Of a DNA stretch of 28,476 nt, positions 7,958-16,356 are shown piece after piece. Under the pieces are notes generated by a model. It made no database searches, had not been told where the DNA came from, and worked only from the letters and a program-made list of their open reading frames with translations. Origin of the DNA: a virus; the IMG/VR virus record IMGVR_UViG_3300034062_001207, positions 1 to 28,476 of that record; one strand, given 5' to 3'. Within the stretch, counting starts at the first letter, position 1. Each line of letters starts with the position of its first letter. The translations under genes were made by a program, and so were the position numbers.

Positions 7958-8657
7958 TCAATGGGTCGAGTTAAACTCAATAGACCCTAACGAATTTAAC
8001 AGCGTGTTTCTACACACGTTGGAAAGTCTTTCTATACTCTCCGATACAGACCCCGAAGAGTTGGAAGACCTAACCCCTGAAGAACTCATTGACCTTGCCA
8101 GTGAAGTTTCTTTTATTAAGCGTGAGCCGTCCAATAAGCCTAAACAAGCCGTGAAAGGTTTTATGTTAAAGCCGTTGGACGCGCTTACCTTAGGGGAGTT
8201 CATAGATTTAGAATACTATATAAGTCAAACCACCGAGAATTTTACGCTTTTGCTTAGTATATTATACAAACGTTGGAAACGTGACGAGTGGGGCAACTTA
8301 TTATTTGAGCCTTACACCTACAAGTTAAACGAACGTACCGACCTATTTAACGAAGTCAGCATTAATGAAGTCTTTGGTGCAATAAACAATTACGTAACCT
8401 ATTCAAACGACTTTAAACAACGATACGAGAACCTATTTAACCCAGTTATCGAACAAGACGAGGAAGTCGAGTTAGACCCTGAGGACCTTAAAGCCGAAGC
8501 CGAAGAAAAGGTGTTTACTAAATGGTCGTGGGAAAAACTACTTTATGACATATCCAACCAAGACCTCACAAAGGTAGATGCAGTTACGGACCTACCTTTA
8601 GTGTTTGTGTTTAATATGCTGTCAATGGTCGAAGAATTACAACTAAATAAAGATTAG
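7920..8657 (+). CDS. Probable tail assembly chaperone, second of pair
   Basis: 245 residues from the ATG at 7920; a TTG directly before it (7917) could also start the frame. I prefer ATG because its first residues (MKLPKSWSEVTVNQWVELN) align with the start of the neighbouring paralogue: 8 of 20 positions identical over the best segment. The protein is helical and acidic, with a Pro/Glu/Asp-rich stretch DTDPEELEDLTPEELIDL near 39-56 and another acidic linker near 180. Upstream in this frame a TAA at 7902-7904 limits any frameshift product to slippage between 7905 and 7957. The stop overlaps the stop of the convergent minus-strand gene in the 4-nt sequence TTAG. The chaperone role is inferred from pair layout and context. 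Confidence 0.6.
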   Translation: MKLPKSWSEVTVNQWVELNSIDPNEFNSVFLHTLESLSILSDTDPEELEDLTPEELIDLASEVSFIKREPSNKPKQAVKGFMLKPLDALTLGEFIDLEYYISQTTENFTLLLSILYKRWKRDEWGNLLFEPYTYKLNERTDLFNEVSINEVFGAINNYVTYSNDFKQRYENLFNPVIEQDEEVELDPEDLKAEAEEKVFTKWSWEKLLYDISNQDLTKVDAVTDLPLVFVFNMLSMVEELQLNKD

Positions 8658-9124
8658 CCGTAAATATTCCACATCTTATCGTAGTCGAAAATCTTGTTCC
8701 ACTTGTCATCTTCAGAACCAAACAAGTTGTATTGAATGTTTACTTTAACGTTGTCAACGGTCATGCCTACGGAATCAGTATTTAAGAATGGGTACTTTTT
8801 AATCATCCAAGTAATGTACTCATCTATTGCCTCTCTAATAAATCGTTGACCATTATTTGATGCAAGAGCATTTTGCGTGATATAATGCGGGCGTATATTT
8901 CCTCCGTTTGTTAACTCTGCACCCTTATCCAAGAACATATAGTAATAAATAGCACTAATTTCTACATACAAGTTATTTACGTCACCACTACCAGCAGAAA
9001 TACGAATCGAGTCTTTCATTGTACCAAGTTGTACTAAGCCTTGGCGCTGTATTTCTTGTTGAATTGCACGCTGTAAATGTACTCGTGTTTTGTATTTTAT
9101 GTTGTATTGTCCCGGTAGTGCCAT
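8654..9124 (-). CDS. Small virion protein, possibly HK97 gp10-like tail completion factor
   Basis: 156 residues. The first 40 are helical and basic, then strands around NLYVEISAIYYYMFLDKGAEL (about 50-70). The pattern 'Y...F.DKG' following a beta strand is reminiscent of HK97 gp10-type head-tail completion proteins, where a tyrosine-rich strand precedes a Gly turn, but the match is weak. The C-terminus has NVKVNIQYNLFGSEDDKW. It follows the large baseplate or fibre-like gene and converges on the plus-strand chaperone gene, sharing four bases at the stop codons. The leader on the minus strand reads TTACTTAAAAGGTTATG, a close variant of the leader at 13254. Function uncertain. Confidence 0.6.
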   Translation of the reverse strand: MALPGQYNIKYKTRVHLQRAIQQEIQRQGLVQLGTMKDSIRISAGSGDVNNLYVEISAIYYYMFLDKGAELTNGGNIRPHYITQNALASNNGQRFIREAIDEYITWMIKKYPFLNTDSVGMTVDNVKVNIQYNLFGSEDDKWNKIFDYDKMWNIYG

Positions 9125-9154
9125 AACCTTTTAAGTAATTCGTGTTTATGTTGG

Positions 9155-11851
9155 TTAAATAATAAGCCAAGCCGTTGCTCCATTTGATAATAAACGAACA
9201 CTTGACAAAGAAGTTAATGAATAACTAATTGCAGTATCAATCACATCCGTACCAAAAGGGTAAATAGTATTTGTAAATCCGTTTGTTCCTTTGATAATAA
9301 ATACTTGACCTATATTTTCATCGTTTGCCTTTGGTAAATACACATTAATTGCTCCAGTGATATTTGCACATATAAGAACACAATTATCTATATTTAGGTA
9401 GTAGTCAACTGTGGTTTTTGCAATAGGTAACTGAAGCCCTCCCGAAATAGCAAGACTTGCAATTTTCGCAACGTCCGCACCTAGTCGCTCGGTAACGATA
9501 CCTGTTTGGTCGAGCATCTTACCATTGCCTACAATGATACCATTAACACCCGGTTGTATTACGTTACCTTGCCCGTATATTGCGCTCGTTGACGTGGAAG
9601 GTATAACGTTACCTACGAATGAATTGTTAAAGTGTATACTTCCCGTGTGACTTGCTAAGTCTCCGATTGTCGTTGGAGTAACCGACCCCTTAGCAAATGG
9701 GGCTAAGTCTATTTCGGTGTCTACACTCATCAACTCAACCTTAGTCAAGTTTTGAGCGTTGCAGTCGTAATCAATTACTTTGTTGATAGTCCACCAACTA
9801 TTGTCTATTCGTATCTTGTCGTTTAGCTTTAGCCGTTGTATATCGTCTTCGCGTAGGTCGAAGAACGCAGTCAACATCTTACCCACGTTTATTTGATTAA
9901 CCGTGCGTCTCCAATATAGGTTATATAGATTGTTATTCGTGATCGTATAACCTTCGTAAAACATGTAGTCGGGCTGTCCGAACAAAATATCGAATGTCGG
10001 GTTAATAGGGTCGTCCCAATGGTGTAAAATTGGGTAGGTCGTTACACCACTTTCTCCAGTTGTTCCGTAGTCGTAAATGTTGTAAGCGTCACACGTACCT
10101 ACACCCCCATCGTGTAAGATACGAATGTTAACTTTTGGCTCACCTGACAAAGTAGGTAGGTAAGCGTTAAACGTGCTTTGTGCTATTGGTGTAGGTGAGA
10201 ACGTAATTTCTTTGGTGTCTATTCCTTTAACATATTCGTTGTTAAAAATAAACTCAAGTTGTCCGTAAATTTCTTTAGTAGCTTCAAAGTATATTTTGTT
10301 CGGGTCGTCGCTGTCTTGCTTGTAAGTTAAGATCAGTTTCTTTGCGCTCAATTCAGGAAGGAATTGTAACGCTTGGTCTTTGTCTTTAGCTAATTTGTAG
10401 GTCCAATCTATTTCCGCTCCGCTGTCGTAGTAATCGTCTCGATGCATTAACACCAAGTTGTTAGGAATGTCGGTGTCTTGTTCCGTATATAAATTATACA
10501 TCGTGAAAATTGACTTAATAAAGTCCGCTTGTTTTACTTTGTTCGGGACGCTGTTATTCATGTTGATGACAGCACCATAACCAACTATTGAAGCCGAAGG
10601 GAGTATTTTTATGCTTAGGCTATTAAACACTATTTCACTCGTAACCGTTACGGGAGTGTCTAAGGGTGTTGGTCCATCTAACCATTGAAGATTATTCGAT
10701 AACTGCGCATTGATACCACCTAAGAAATTTAAAACGTCAGTAAGTATTAAGTTACCTACCAACAAATTTATGGTAAGGTCAAAGTTTCCTATCGTGTTAC
10801 TTCCTACGGCTAATGTGTCGCCTTCGTTTACGTTTACACCATTCGTTAGAATTGTTGCACTTGTCAAAAAGTTACCGTTCTTTTCAATCGTGAAACGTGG
10901 TCGGTAATTACTTGAATAAGTTATGAGTGACGAGGTCATGTCCACATAGTAAGCCGTAGCTGCCGAAGTGTTGACTAAATTAATGTCAGCATTGAAAGTT
11001 ATTTCGACGCTTATATTGTCACTACCTAACAAGTTGAAAGGTGTATCGTATGTTCCCGTAGTAGGGTCAAATAAAGTTTGCGCGTCCGTTACCTCAGTCC
11101 ATCCAGTAAGCAAGTCCGTAAATGTCGCGTTTGGTCCGCTTAAAGTTACCGCGTTGGTTGCCTCAACTAAATAAGTACTATAATCAATCAATGACTTTTC
11201 ACCATTGAAAGGAATGATAAGTTTATCGAAGTGCGCAGCCGTTAACGTGGACCAAGTGTAACTAAACCCCGCTTGTGCGAAGATGCGGTCAAAGTAGGTC
11301 TTTGCGTAAATGGCAGGTTTCATTTCCTGCAAGTAATAGTTATTCGAGTCCTTAAACGGGACAAGGTATTTGTAGCCATCCGATTGCGTATTGCCAAACG
11401 AGTTAACTACATTGATTGCCCGGTATTCGTGGTTAAGGTCTGTAAAGTCTAAGTCAGTAAGTTCCTTGTTTCCTAACTTAGTAAAGAAGTCCGAAGATTC
11501 GTCTTTTATCAATACCTCATATTCAACCTCGTTCTCGTAGTCCGCAGTCGTTTGTACTTTGTTAACCGCGACAAGTTGAAGGTAGCCAGACTCTAAAACT
11601 GGAAGTCCGTTTTGAATAATCGAGCAACGTGTTAAGGTGTTTATGTTAAACGTTCCTGCCTGAATGTTTACGTCATAATAGTGGTTTAGTAAGTTGTGAT
11701 TGTTAGCCGTCCCCGTTAGCGTGATCGTCTTACTAAAAGCCCCCGAACGTTTACTCACGTCACGAATATCCGCTACACCAAAATTAAGGGGGAAGGCTGT
11801 ACCCTCTTTAACGTCAAGGTAGCCCGTTTCAAGTTGTATTCTTACACTCAT
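9155..11851 (-). CDS. Large tail/baseplate protein with fibre-like C-terminus
   Basis: 898 residues, the largest gene in the window. The N-terminal 150 residues (MSVRIQLETGYLDVKEGTAF, then ADIRDVSKRSGAFSKTI) resemble the start of large tail-tip proteins in Bacteroidota phages. The middle is beta-rich and Asn/Thr-rich with many YY and YN pairs. The last 130 residues, with VYLPKANDENIGQVFIIKG and a C-terminal SSVRLLSNGATAWLII, have the shape of a tail-fibre tip: a strand, 'G.V..IK', then a final 'L.SNG..W.II' strand. It probably forms part of the baseplate or distal tail that touches the host surface, making it a candidate host-range determinant. It starts in an ATGA overlap with the previous tail gene. 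Confidence 0.7.
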   Translation of the reverse strand: MSVRIQLETGYLDVKEGTAFPLNFGVADIRDVSKRSGAFSKTITLTGTANNHNLLNHYYDVNIQAGTFNINTLTRCSIIQNGLPVLESGYLQLVAVNKVQTTADYENEVEYEVLIKDESSDFFTKLGNKELTDLDFTDLNHEYRAINVVNSFGNTQSDGYKYLVPFKDSNNYYLQEMKPAIYAKTYFDRIFAQAGFSYTWSTLTAAHFDKLIIPFNGEKSLIDYSTYLVEATNAVTLSGPNATFTDLLTGWTEVTDAQTLFDPTTGTYDTPFNLLGSDNISVEITFNADINLVNTSAATAYYVDMTSSLITYSSNYRPRFTIEKNGNFLTSATILTNGVNVNEGDTLAVGSNTIGNFDLTINLLVGNLILTDVLNFLGGINAQLSNNLQWLDGPTPLDTPVTVTSEIVFNSLSIKILPSASIVGYGAVINMNNSVPNKVKQADFIKSIFTMYNLYTEQDTDIPNNLVLMHRDDYYDSGAEIDWTYKLAKDKDQALQFLPELSAKKLILTYKQDSDDPNKIYFEATKEIYGQLEFIFNNEYVKGIDTKEITFSPTPIAQSTFNAYLPTLSGEPKVNIRILHDGGVGTCDAYNIYDYGTTGESGVTTYPILHHWDDPINPTFDILFGQPDYMFYEGYTITNNNLYNLYWRRTVNQINVGKMLTAFFDLREDDIQRLKLNDKIRIDNSWWTINKVIDYDCNAQNLTKVELMSVDTEIDLAPFAKGSVTPTTIGDLASHTGSIHFNNSFVGNVIPSTSTSAIYGQGNVIQPGVNGIIVGNGKMLDQTGIVTERLGADVAKIASLAISGGLQLPIAKTTVDYYLNIDNCVLICANITGAINVYLPKANDENIGQVFIIKGTNGFTNTIYPFGTDVIDTAISYSLTSLSSVRLLSNGATAWLII

Positions 11852-13254
11852 ATGTTAACCTTGTCTTGGTTCGCTAACTTCACGTTAACCGTCTTTTTAA
11901 TTAGATTCTTGTTCTTTTGTCGCTCAACCTCAAACGCTGTTTCTTGAACCACACACGCAACGTACTGACCGCCGTCCCAAAGGTAAACCACGGGTGACGT
12001 AATGAGTTCCTGAAAGTAAATAGCCATTTGTTCGTTCATCCAATTACTATTTAGTTGGAGGTTCTTTTCAACCGTACTTGAATAGGTAGTCATGCCACGT
12101 TCGTCACTTGTATACGTCCACTCCGTACCGTTAACGTAGCCCTCAACAACTTTGTTAAAGGACTGCTTTGTACTCGTTCCAGTTTCGTAAGTCCTAAGCT
12201 GAAAAGCAAACGAACCCCAAGAACCCATGCGGTCAAGAAACACTAAATAGTAGTCATTGATTGCACAACGTTGGTCAATGTCAAACGTGTATGTTTCCGA
12301 GTCGGGAGGTGCTGTGCCGTCCGTAAAATAAAACTCATAAAATGTAGTGTCGGACTTAATCAACGGAAGTGTACCGCTTATGATTGTCAAGTTAAGGTTA
12401 GGACTTGCCACGCATAACTGAGTAGTTATTTCGGTGTTCGTCACGTCATAATAGAATGAGTCGCCGTTTGAATTGTTAAACACTACACGACCCGTCACCG
12501 AGTTGTTGAACCCGTTGAACCAAATTTCTTGATTTGGTGTTATGGTCATCTTTCGGTAGGACATCGAAGTCAAGAATAGCGCAGTCGTATTGTCAAGTCG
12601 GTAGTCAGTTAATGCGTAGTTAGGAAAACTTACCCAAGGCAAAGCCCCGTTGAAAACCCACTTGTCTAAAGTCGTATCAATGTCTCGAATAATCGTCTTT
12701 CTATTGTCTGCATATTTAACCGTCCCGTTTTCCGTTGCGTCAACCACGTTTGACCATGACGCGTTAATAGTGAAATCAGTTGTACCCGTCACGGCAATTA
12801 CAGTCCATAAGCCACTAATTAAAGTATTCGTCCCTGCATCCACAACAACTTGGTCACCTACTAAAAACGTGTGCGCGACTGTTGGTGTTATTTTTACATT
12901 CCCTGCGTTGTTCACTAAGTTAGCCGTATAGTTAAACGTCACAATGTACTCTTCGCCTACCTTAACATCGTAATTGTAGCGAGTGTTAGGTGTGTCAGAT
13001 TCTGAGTAGTTAGTTGGTTGAAAGTCGGGACCAACTTTAGCACCTAACAATTTACTCAAGTCAACTTCGCCGTAACCCGTCCCATAAGTTGGGAGTACGC
13101 GATACTCTGCTATCTTGTTAGCCGTCCCTTGTTCGTAAACGTCAAAGATATATCTAAACCCTTCGTTGTTTTTATTCGTGGAGTTGTAAATAAACTTGCA
13201 CGGGTTGTACGCTGGTGTGAAGTCCTGCGGTTCTGCTATTAGTGTCATTGCCAT
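11848..13254 (-). CDS. Beta-rich tail protein (distal tail/baseplate component)
   Basis: 468 residues, nearly all beta. It begins with a proline-rich strand (MTLIAEPQDFTPAYNPCKFI) and carries a short Gly/Thr-rich repeat-like region (about 110-180, e.g. VAHTFLVGDQVVVDAGTN) that resembles small hub or Ig-like strands. The C-terminal part has the pattern ELITSPVVYLWDGGQYVACVV, followed by a basic tail. It lies between terminase and the large tail protein, with ATGA coupling to the latter. I recognise the general type from Bacteroidota phages but not a named family. The minus-strand leader TACTTAGTAGGTTATG nearly repeats the leader of the gene at 8654-9124. A baseplate or tail-tip role is the best inference. 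Confidence 0.62.
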   Translation of the reverse strand: MAMTLIAEPQDFTPAYNPCKFIYNSTNKNNEGFRYIFDVYEQGTANKIAEYRVLPTYGTGYGEVDLSKLLGAKVGPDFQPTNYSESDTPNTRYNYDVKVGEEYIVTFNYTANLVNNAGNVKITPTVAHTFLVGDQVVVDAGTNTLISGLWTVIAVTGTTDFTINASWSNVVDATENGTVKYADNRKTIIRDIDTTLDKWVFNGALPWVSFPNYALTDYRLDNTTALFLTSMSYRKMTITPNQEIWFNGFNNSVTGRVVFNNSNGDSFYYDVTNTEITTQLCVASPNLNLTIISGTLPLIKSDTTFYEFYFTDGTAPPDSETYTFDIDQRCAINDYYLVFLDRMGSWGSFAFQLRTYETGTSTKQSFNKVVEGYVNGTEWTYTSDERGMTTYSSTVEKNLQLNSNWMNEQMAIYFQELITSPVVYLWDGGQYVACVVQETAFEVERQKNKNLIKKTVNVKLANQDKVNI

Positions 13255-13287
13255 AACCTACTAAGTATTTATTGTATTTTGTGGTTA

Positions 13288-14445
13288 TTAGAAAGCCACG
13301 TATTGGTCATCGGTGTAATACGTCTCCTTAATGTAGGTCGTAGCGTACCTGACGGCATCCATCGCATCATCGTAAAGTTTGACGGGTTCGTCTAAGATTA
13401 GATCACCAACCTTTTTCCACTTGTAGTTATCGTATTCCTTTTTAATGTTTGGCTCGTCCTCGCAAAACACCCCGAAGGTCTTAACGTAGTTTATTCCCAT
13501 CTTCACGACCTTGTTAGCGTTGTTCACGTTGTAACCTGCGTTCTGCATTTCGGCTATTATTTCTGGGCGCGAATAGTCCGCCATTATGTCAACCGTCTTT
13601 TCAATATCTAAGTCTTTGAACTTTTGAATCAACTCGGACGTGGTTAGGTAGCTTTGATAAATTACGGGTTCGATATAGATGTCGCCATCCGACCAATATA
13701 CACGAACGAGTGCGGTGGGGTGATTGTAACCAAAGTCAAGTCCCATCACGAAATTAGTAAACCTCGCAGGGCGCGACTTAGTAAACGTCCAGTTGTTATA
13801 GATATTGGACTTGCTTATTGCCTTTTCACCTAGTGCGTAAATTTGGTAAAGTGCCTCGTCGGTTCGCTTGAGGTCCTCGATTTGGCGTTTAATACTTTCG
13901 GGAAGAAACGGGTTGTCCCGGTACGTGGATTTGATTAACTTACTTTCATGGGGCGGTAACTCATAAAGCCAAGAGGAAGACTCACTCGGGTTGTAGTCAA
14001 AAATTAGTTTATCCTCGGTTCGCATATTCAGCTGTTGAAAGTCCTCGAAATAAAGTTCGTTAGCTTCGTTGCACCATCCTATGTCACGTTTGCGCCCTCT
14101 GATTTTCTGCTCGTCATCTACCGAGAAAAACTCGACTATTGAACCATTGGGGAAGCGGTATATATTCTCGCTCATGTTGTGGTTCGCCTTTTCGTAAATC
14201 TCCAAGTCTTTAAGAATCTCGAAGAAGTCACGCATAACCGTAGCCCTCAAAGCTGGGAAGGTCTTACGCACTATACTCACCACCTTGTTCGGGTTCTGGA
14301 TGCAATAGACGATAAGCACCTGACAAAGCGAGTACGTCTTAGATGATCGTGAGCCGCCCTCGTTAACGATGAAACGCACCTCCCGGTTAGTAAGCGCATC
14401 CCAATTTCGTGCGAAGATATTAGTTGCGTTTATCTGCATTGACAA
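13288..14445 (-). CDS. terL: Terminase large subunit (Terminase_3 type)
   Basis: 385 residues. This is the ATP-driven motor that packages DNA into the head and cuts it. The Walker A region is NEGGSRSSKTYS (about residues 28-39, Lys36), Walker B is DIGWCNEANE (121-130, with the catalytic Glu at 127), and the motif DYNPS at 150-154 fits the coupling segment. The C-terminal nuclease has MGLDFGYNHPTA with Asp237, a second acidic residue at Asp290 (MADYSRPEI), and the last acidic motif in DDAMDAVRYA (Asp363). All key residues are present. The N-terminus overlaps the small subunit gene by 26 nt. Family assignment is firm; the packaging mode (cos or pac) cannot be read from the sequence here. Confidence 0.96.
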   Translation of the reverse strand: MSMQINATNIFARNWDALTNREVRFIVNEGGSRSSKTYSLCQVLIVYCIQNPNKVVSIVRKTFPALRATVMRDFFEILKDLEIYEKANHNMSENIYRFPNGSIVEFFSVDDEQKIRGRKRDIGWCNEANELYFEDFQQLNMRTEDKLIFDYNPSESSSWLYELPPHESKLIKSTYRDNPFLPESIKRQIEDLKRTDEALYQIYALGEKAISKSNIYNNWTFTKSRPARFTNFVMGLDFGYNHPTALVRVYWSDGDIYIEPVIYQSYLTTSELIQKFKDLDIEKTVDIMADYSRPEIIAEMQNAGYNVNNANKVVKMGINYVKTFGVFCEDEPNIKKEYDNYKWKKVGDLILDEPVKLYDDAMDAVRYATTYIKETYYTDDQYVAF

Positions 14446-14800
14446 TGTTAACTTGAATTTCGCCTATACGTTCTCCTGCGGTTGTATGGTCTACGCTTTC
14501 CTTTGGCTTACCTACTGCCCTGCTGAGTAGCGTTTCAATAGAATACAAGCTACCTTTTTCAAGTGAGCGTTTAAGTGCGTTTGCAACCGTCTTTTCGAGT
14601 ATCGTTGCCTTTGGGTTTTTATATACGTCAGCAAGTTCCTCAATGGTCATTGATAGCATTACGAGAATGCAGTCATTCACTTCCGAAGATTTGTAACCGC
14701 TGTCTTTAAGTTCGGTTATAAACTTACGAGGTGCTCCATCTAAATTCCTTCTTGGGTCGTCCCCCTTTTGGAATGGTTTTAAGTTTTCTGGGTTTGGCAT
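14420..14800 (-). CDS. terS: Probable terminase small subunit
   Basis: 126 residues directly upstream of and overlapping the large subunit. It opens with LKPFQKGDDPRRNLDGAPRK, a basic Gly/Pro/Arg-rich arm like that of many small terminase or DUF5681-type phage proteins ('KPFQKG....NP.GRP'). It continues with a helical core (SEVNDCILVMLSMTIEELADVYKNPKATILEKTVANALKRS positions about 39-79) and ends in a short polar strand. Small terminases bind the packaging site and load the large subunit. No clear helix-turn-helix is visible. Position and the basic arm are the main support. Confidence 0.7.
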   Translation of the reverse strand: MPNPENLKPFQKGDDPRRNLDGAPRKFITELKDSGYKSSEVNDCILVMLSMTIEELADVYKNPKATILEKTVANALKRSLEKGSLYSIETLLSRAVGKPKESVDHTTAGERIGEIQVNIVNADKRN

Positions 14801-14818
14801 GTCGCAGTTATTTCACAG

Positions 14819-14980
14819 TTATTTATCCTTTTCACTTTCAGATTTAATCATCTCTTTTGTGGCTAGAAAGTATGCCTTTCGTCTGCTCTTGATGTTCTTA
14901 TTATAAGTGAAGCATTTACCGTTTTCACCGTGTTTGAATCCATCCTTTCCGTTACAACTACAATGAATAATCTTCTCCAT
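14819..14980 (-). CDS. Cys-rich 53-residue protein
   Basis: A short frame not found by length filters. The ATG at 14978-14980 opens a 53-residue frame that overlaps the 3' end of the methyltransferase gene by 23 nt, the same tight packing as the other genes here. It reads MEKIIHCSCNGKDGFKHGEN, and a further Cys follows at about 23. CxC plus a later Cys and two His could bind a metal (inference). The second half is basic and helical (NIKSRRKAYFLATKEMIKSE). It fills the otherwise empty gap between methyltransferase and small terminase. Function unknown. The choice of frame rests on length, overlap style and composition. Confidence 0.55.
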   Translation of the reverse strand: MEKIIHCSCNGKDGFKHGENGKCFTYNKNIKSRRKAYFLATKEMIKSESEKDK

Positions 14981-16160
14981 TCTTTTTGACTTTGAGGTCC
15001 GAATCCAACTTCATCATTCGCTCGACAATAACTTGACAGTATTTTGGGTCTAGTTCCATTCCGTAACATTTCCTTTGGAGTTGGTGTGATGCTACCATAG
15101 TGGATCCACTTCCTGTGAACAACTCCATTATGAGGTTACCTTCCTTACTGCTGTTTTTTAATGCAATGTTGATAAGTTCAATTGGTTTCGTGGTTGGGTG
15201 GAGTTCGCTTTTTGTTGGACGGTCCACATCCCAAACATCAGATTGCTTTCTATCTTCAAGAGGACATAAACGTGGTGCTCCATCTAACCATCCATACCAG
15301 ATGGGTTCGTATTTCGTGTGGTAATCCTTTCTTGACATCACAAGGTGTGATTTATTCCAAATGATGGTGCTACTCCAATGGTAATTGTTTTCGTGGAGTG
15401 CCAACATAAGATTGCCCCATTCTTGAGCAGACATTACCACATAGGTAGGGCATCCTTTCTTTGAGTACATAGCCATCATAGCAAATGCTGAACCCATGAA
15501 GTCTTTGAAATCTCCTGTTGACATTGAGTCATTCATGATTGTCCGTGGTTTGTACCCCATTGGATTACCTTCTTTGACTGCTCCATAGTTTACATTCCAA
15601 GGAGGATCCGTGAAAACCATGTCTGCCTTTTCGCCTTTCATCAATTTCTCCACATGGTCGCTGTCGGTGCTATCTCCACATAATAAACGATGTGGTCCGA
15701 TTTCAAATAGGTCTCCTACAACAATGTCCGTTTCAATACCACCTTCAGGAACATCGTAATCATCCTCTTCCGCTTTAAGGTCTTCGCCTTTAAAGTCAAC
15801 TGGAATATCTAAGCCCCATTCTTCAAGTTGCTCAGTGTCCCATTGATTCGCTAACAAGTCCCAATCCCATTCGCCACCACTTACGTTGTCTTTAATTAGA
15901 AACTCACGTTGTTGGTCTTCCGTTAGGTTGTCCGCTACAATTACTGGCACTTGTTTTAATCCTGCTTCCTTACAAGCACGAAACCTCATGTTACCTCCTA
16001 ATATAACCATGTCGGTATTCACTACGATAGGTCGTATATCTAGCATCTCTGGAAAGTCCTTGATAGATGATACTAAGTTTTTAAACTTGTCGTCTTTGAT
16101 TTGGCGAGGGTTGTTAGGGTTTAATCTTACCTCTGATATTTTTACTAATTTACTTTCCAT
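14958..16160 (-). CDS. ParB-like domain fused to DNA methyltransferase
   Basis: 400 residues with two domains. Residues about 1-120 are ParB/Srx-like: KISEVRLNPNNPRQI, then IRPIVVNTDMVILGGNMRFR with the nucleotide-binding GGNMRFRA (55-62). Residues about 145-390 are a beta-class amino-methyltransferase: motif IV VFTDPPWNVNY (DPPW 185-188), HPTTKP near 321-326 and motif I LFTGSGST (348-354) at the C-terminal end. The order DPPW before FxGxG defines the beta class and predicts transfer of a methyl group from SAM to adenine N6 or cytosine N4. Such fusions are common in phages and mobile elements and are usually orphan enzymes. It is in the late operon just upstream of the terminase genes; no restriction enzyme gene is nearby. 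A role in protecting phage DNA is inferred. Confidence 0.93.
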   Translation of the reverse strand: MESKLVKISEVRLNPNNPRQIKDDKFKNLVSSIKDFPEMLDIRPIVVNTDMVILGGNMRFRACKEAGLKQVPVIVADNLTEDQQREFLIKDNVSGGEWDWDLLANQWDTEQLEEWGLDIPVDFKGEDLKAEEDDYDVPEGGIETDIVVGDLFEIGPHRLLCGDSTDSDHVEKLMKGEKADMVFTDPPWNVNYGAVKEGNPMGYKPRTIMNDSMSTGDFKDFMGSAFAMMAMYSKKGCPTYVVMSAQEWGNLMLALHENNYHWSSTIIWNKSHLVMSRKDYHTKYEPIWYGWLDGAPRLCPLEDRKQSDVWDVDRPTKSELHPTTKPIELINIALKNSSKEGNLIMELFTGSGSTMVASHQLQRKCYGMELDPKYCQVIVERMMKLDSDLKVKKNGEDYSL

Positions 16161-16356
16161 TTTTGTTCGTGTTTTTGGTGTAGTGATCTAAAAATTCATC
16201 TTCGCTTATTTCCTCAAGGCACATTAACCCCTCAACGTCCGTAAGGTAAAAAACAACGTGCGCTTCATTCACCTTTAGTTCGTCTTCGAGTGCCTTGGCG
16301 AAATTAATCATGTTCTTGCCTGCGTCTAATAGGTAGTATTTAGCCATTGTCTCCAT
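16150..16356 (-). CDS. Small acidic protein of unknown function
   Basis: 68 residues from the ATG at 16356; a second ATG at 16347 (MAKYYLLDAGKN) is an equally good start. It is acidic and helical in the middle (FAKALEDELKVNEAHVVFYL, then EGLMCLEEISEDEFL) with a polar tail. It overlaps the small membrane protein gene by 17 nt upstream and the methyltransferase gene by 11 nt downstream. I do not recognise it. It belongs to the row of short genes between the late promoter and the terminase genes. Confidence 0.7.
   Translation of the reverse strand: METMAKYYLLDAGKNMINFAKALEDELKVNEAHVVFYLTDVEGLMCLEEISEDEFLDHYTKNTNKNGK

Noticed and set aside
14863-15069. 68-codon minus frame overlapping the methyltransferase end
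   Set aside because: It lies mostly inside the methyltransferase gene in another frame and has no motif; the 53-codon frame at 14819-14980 is more credible.
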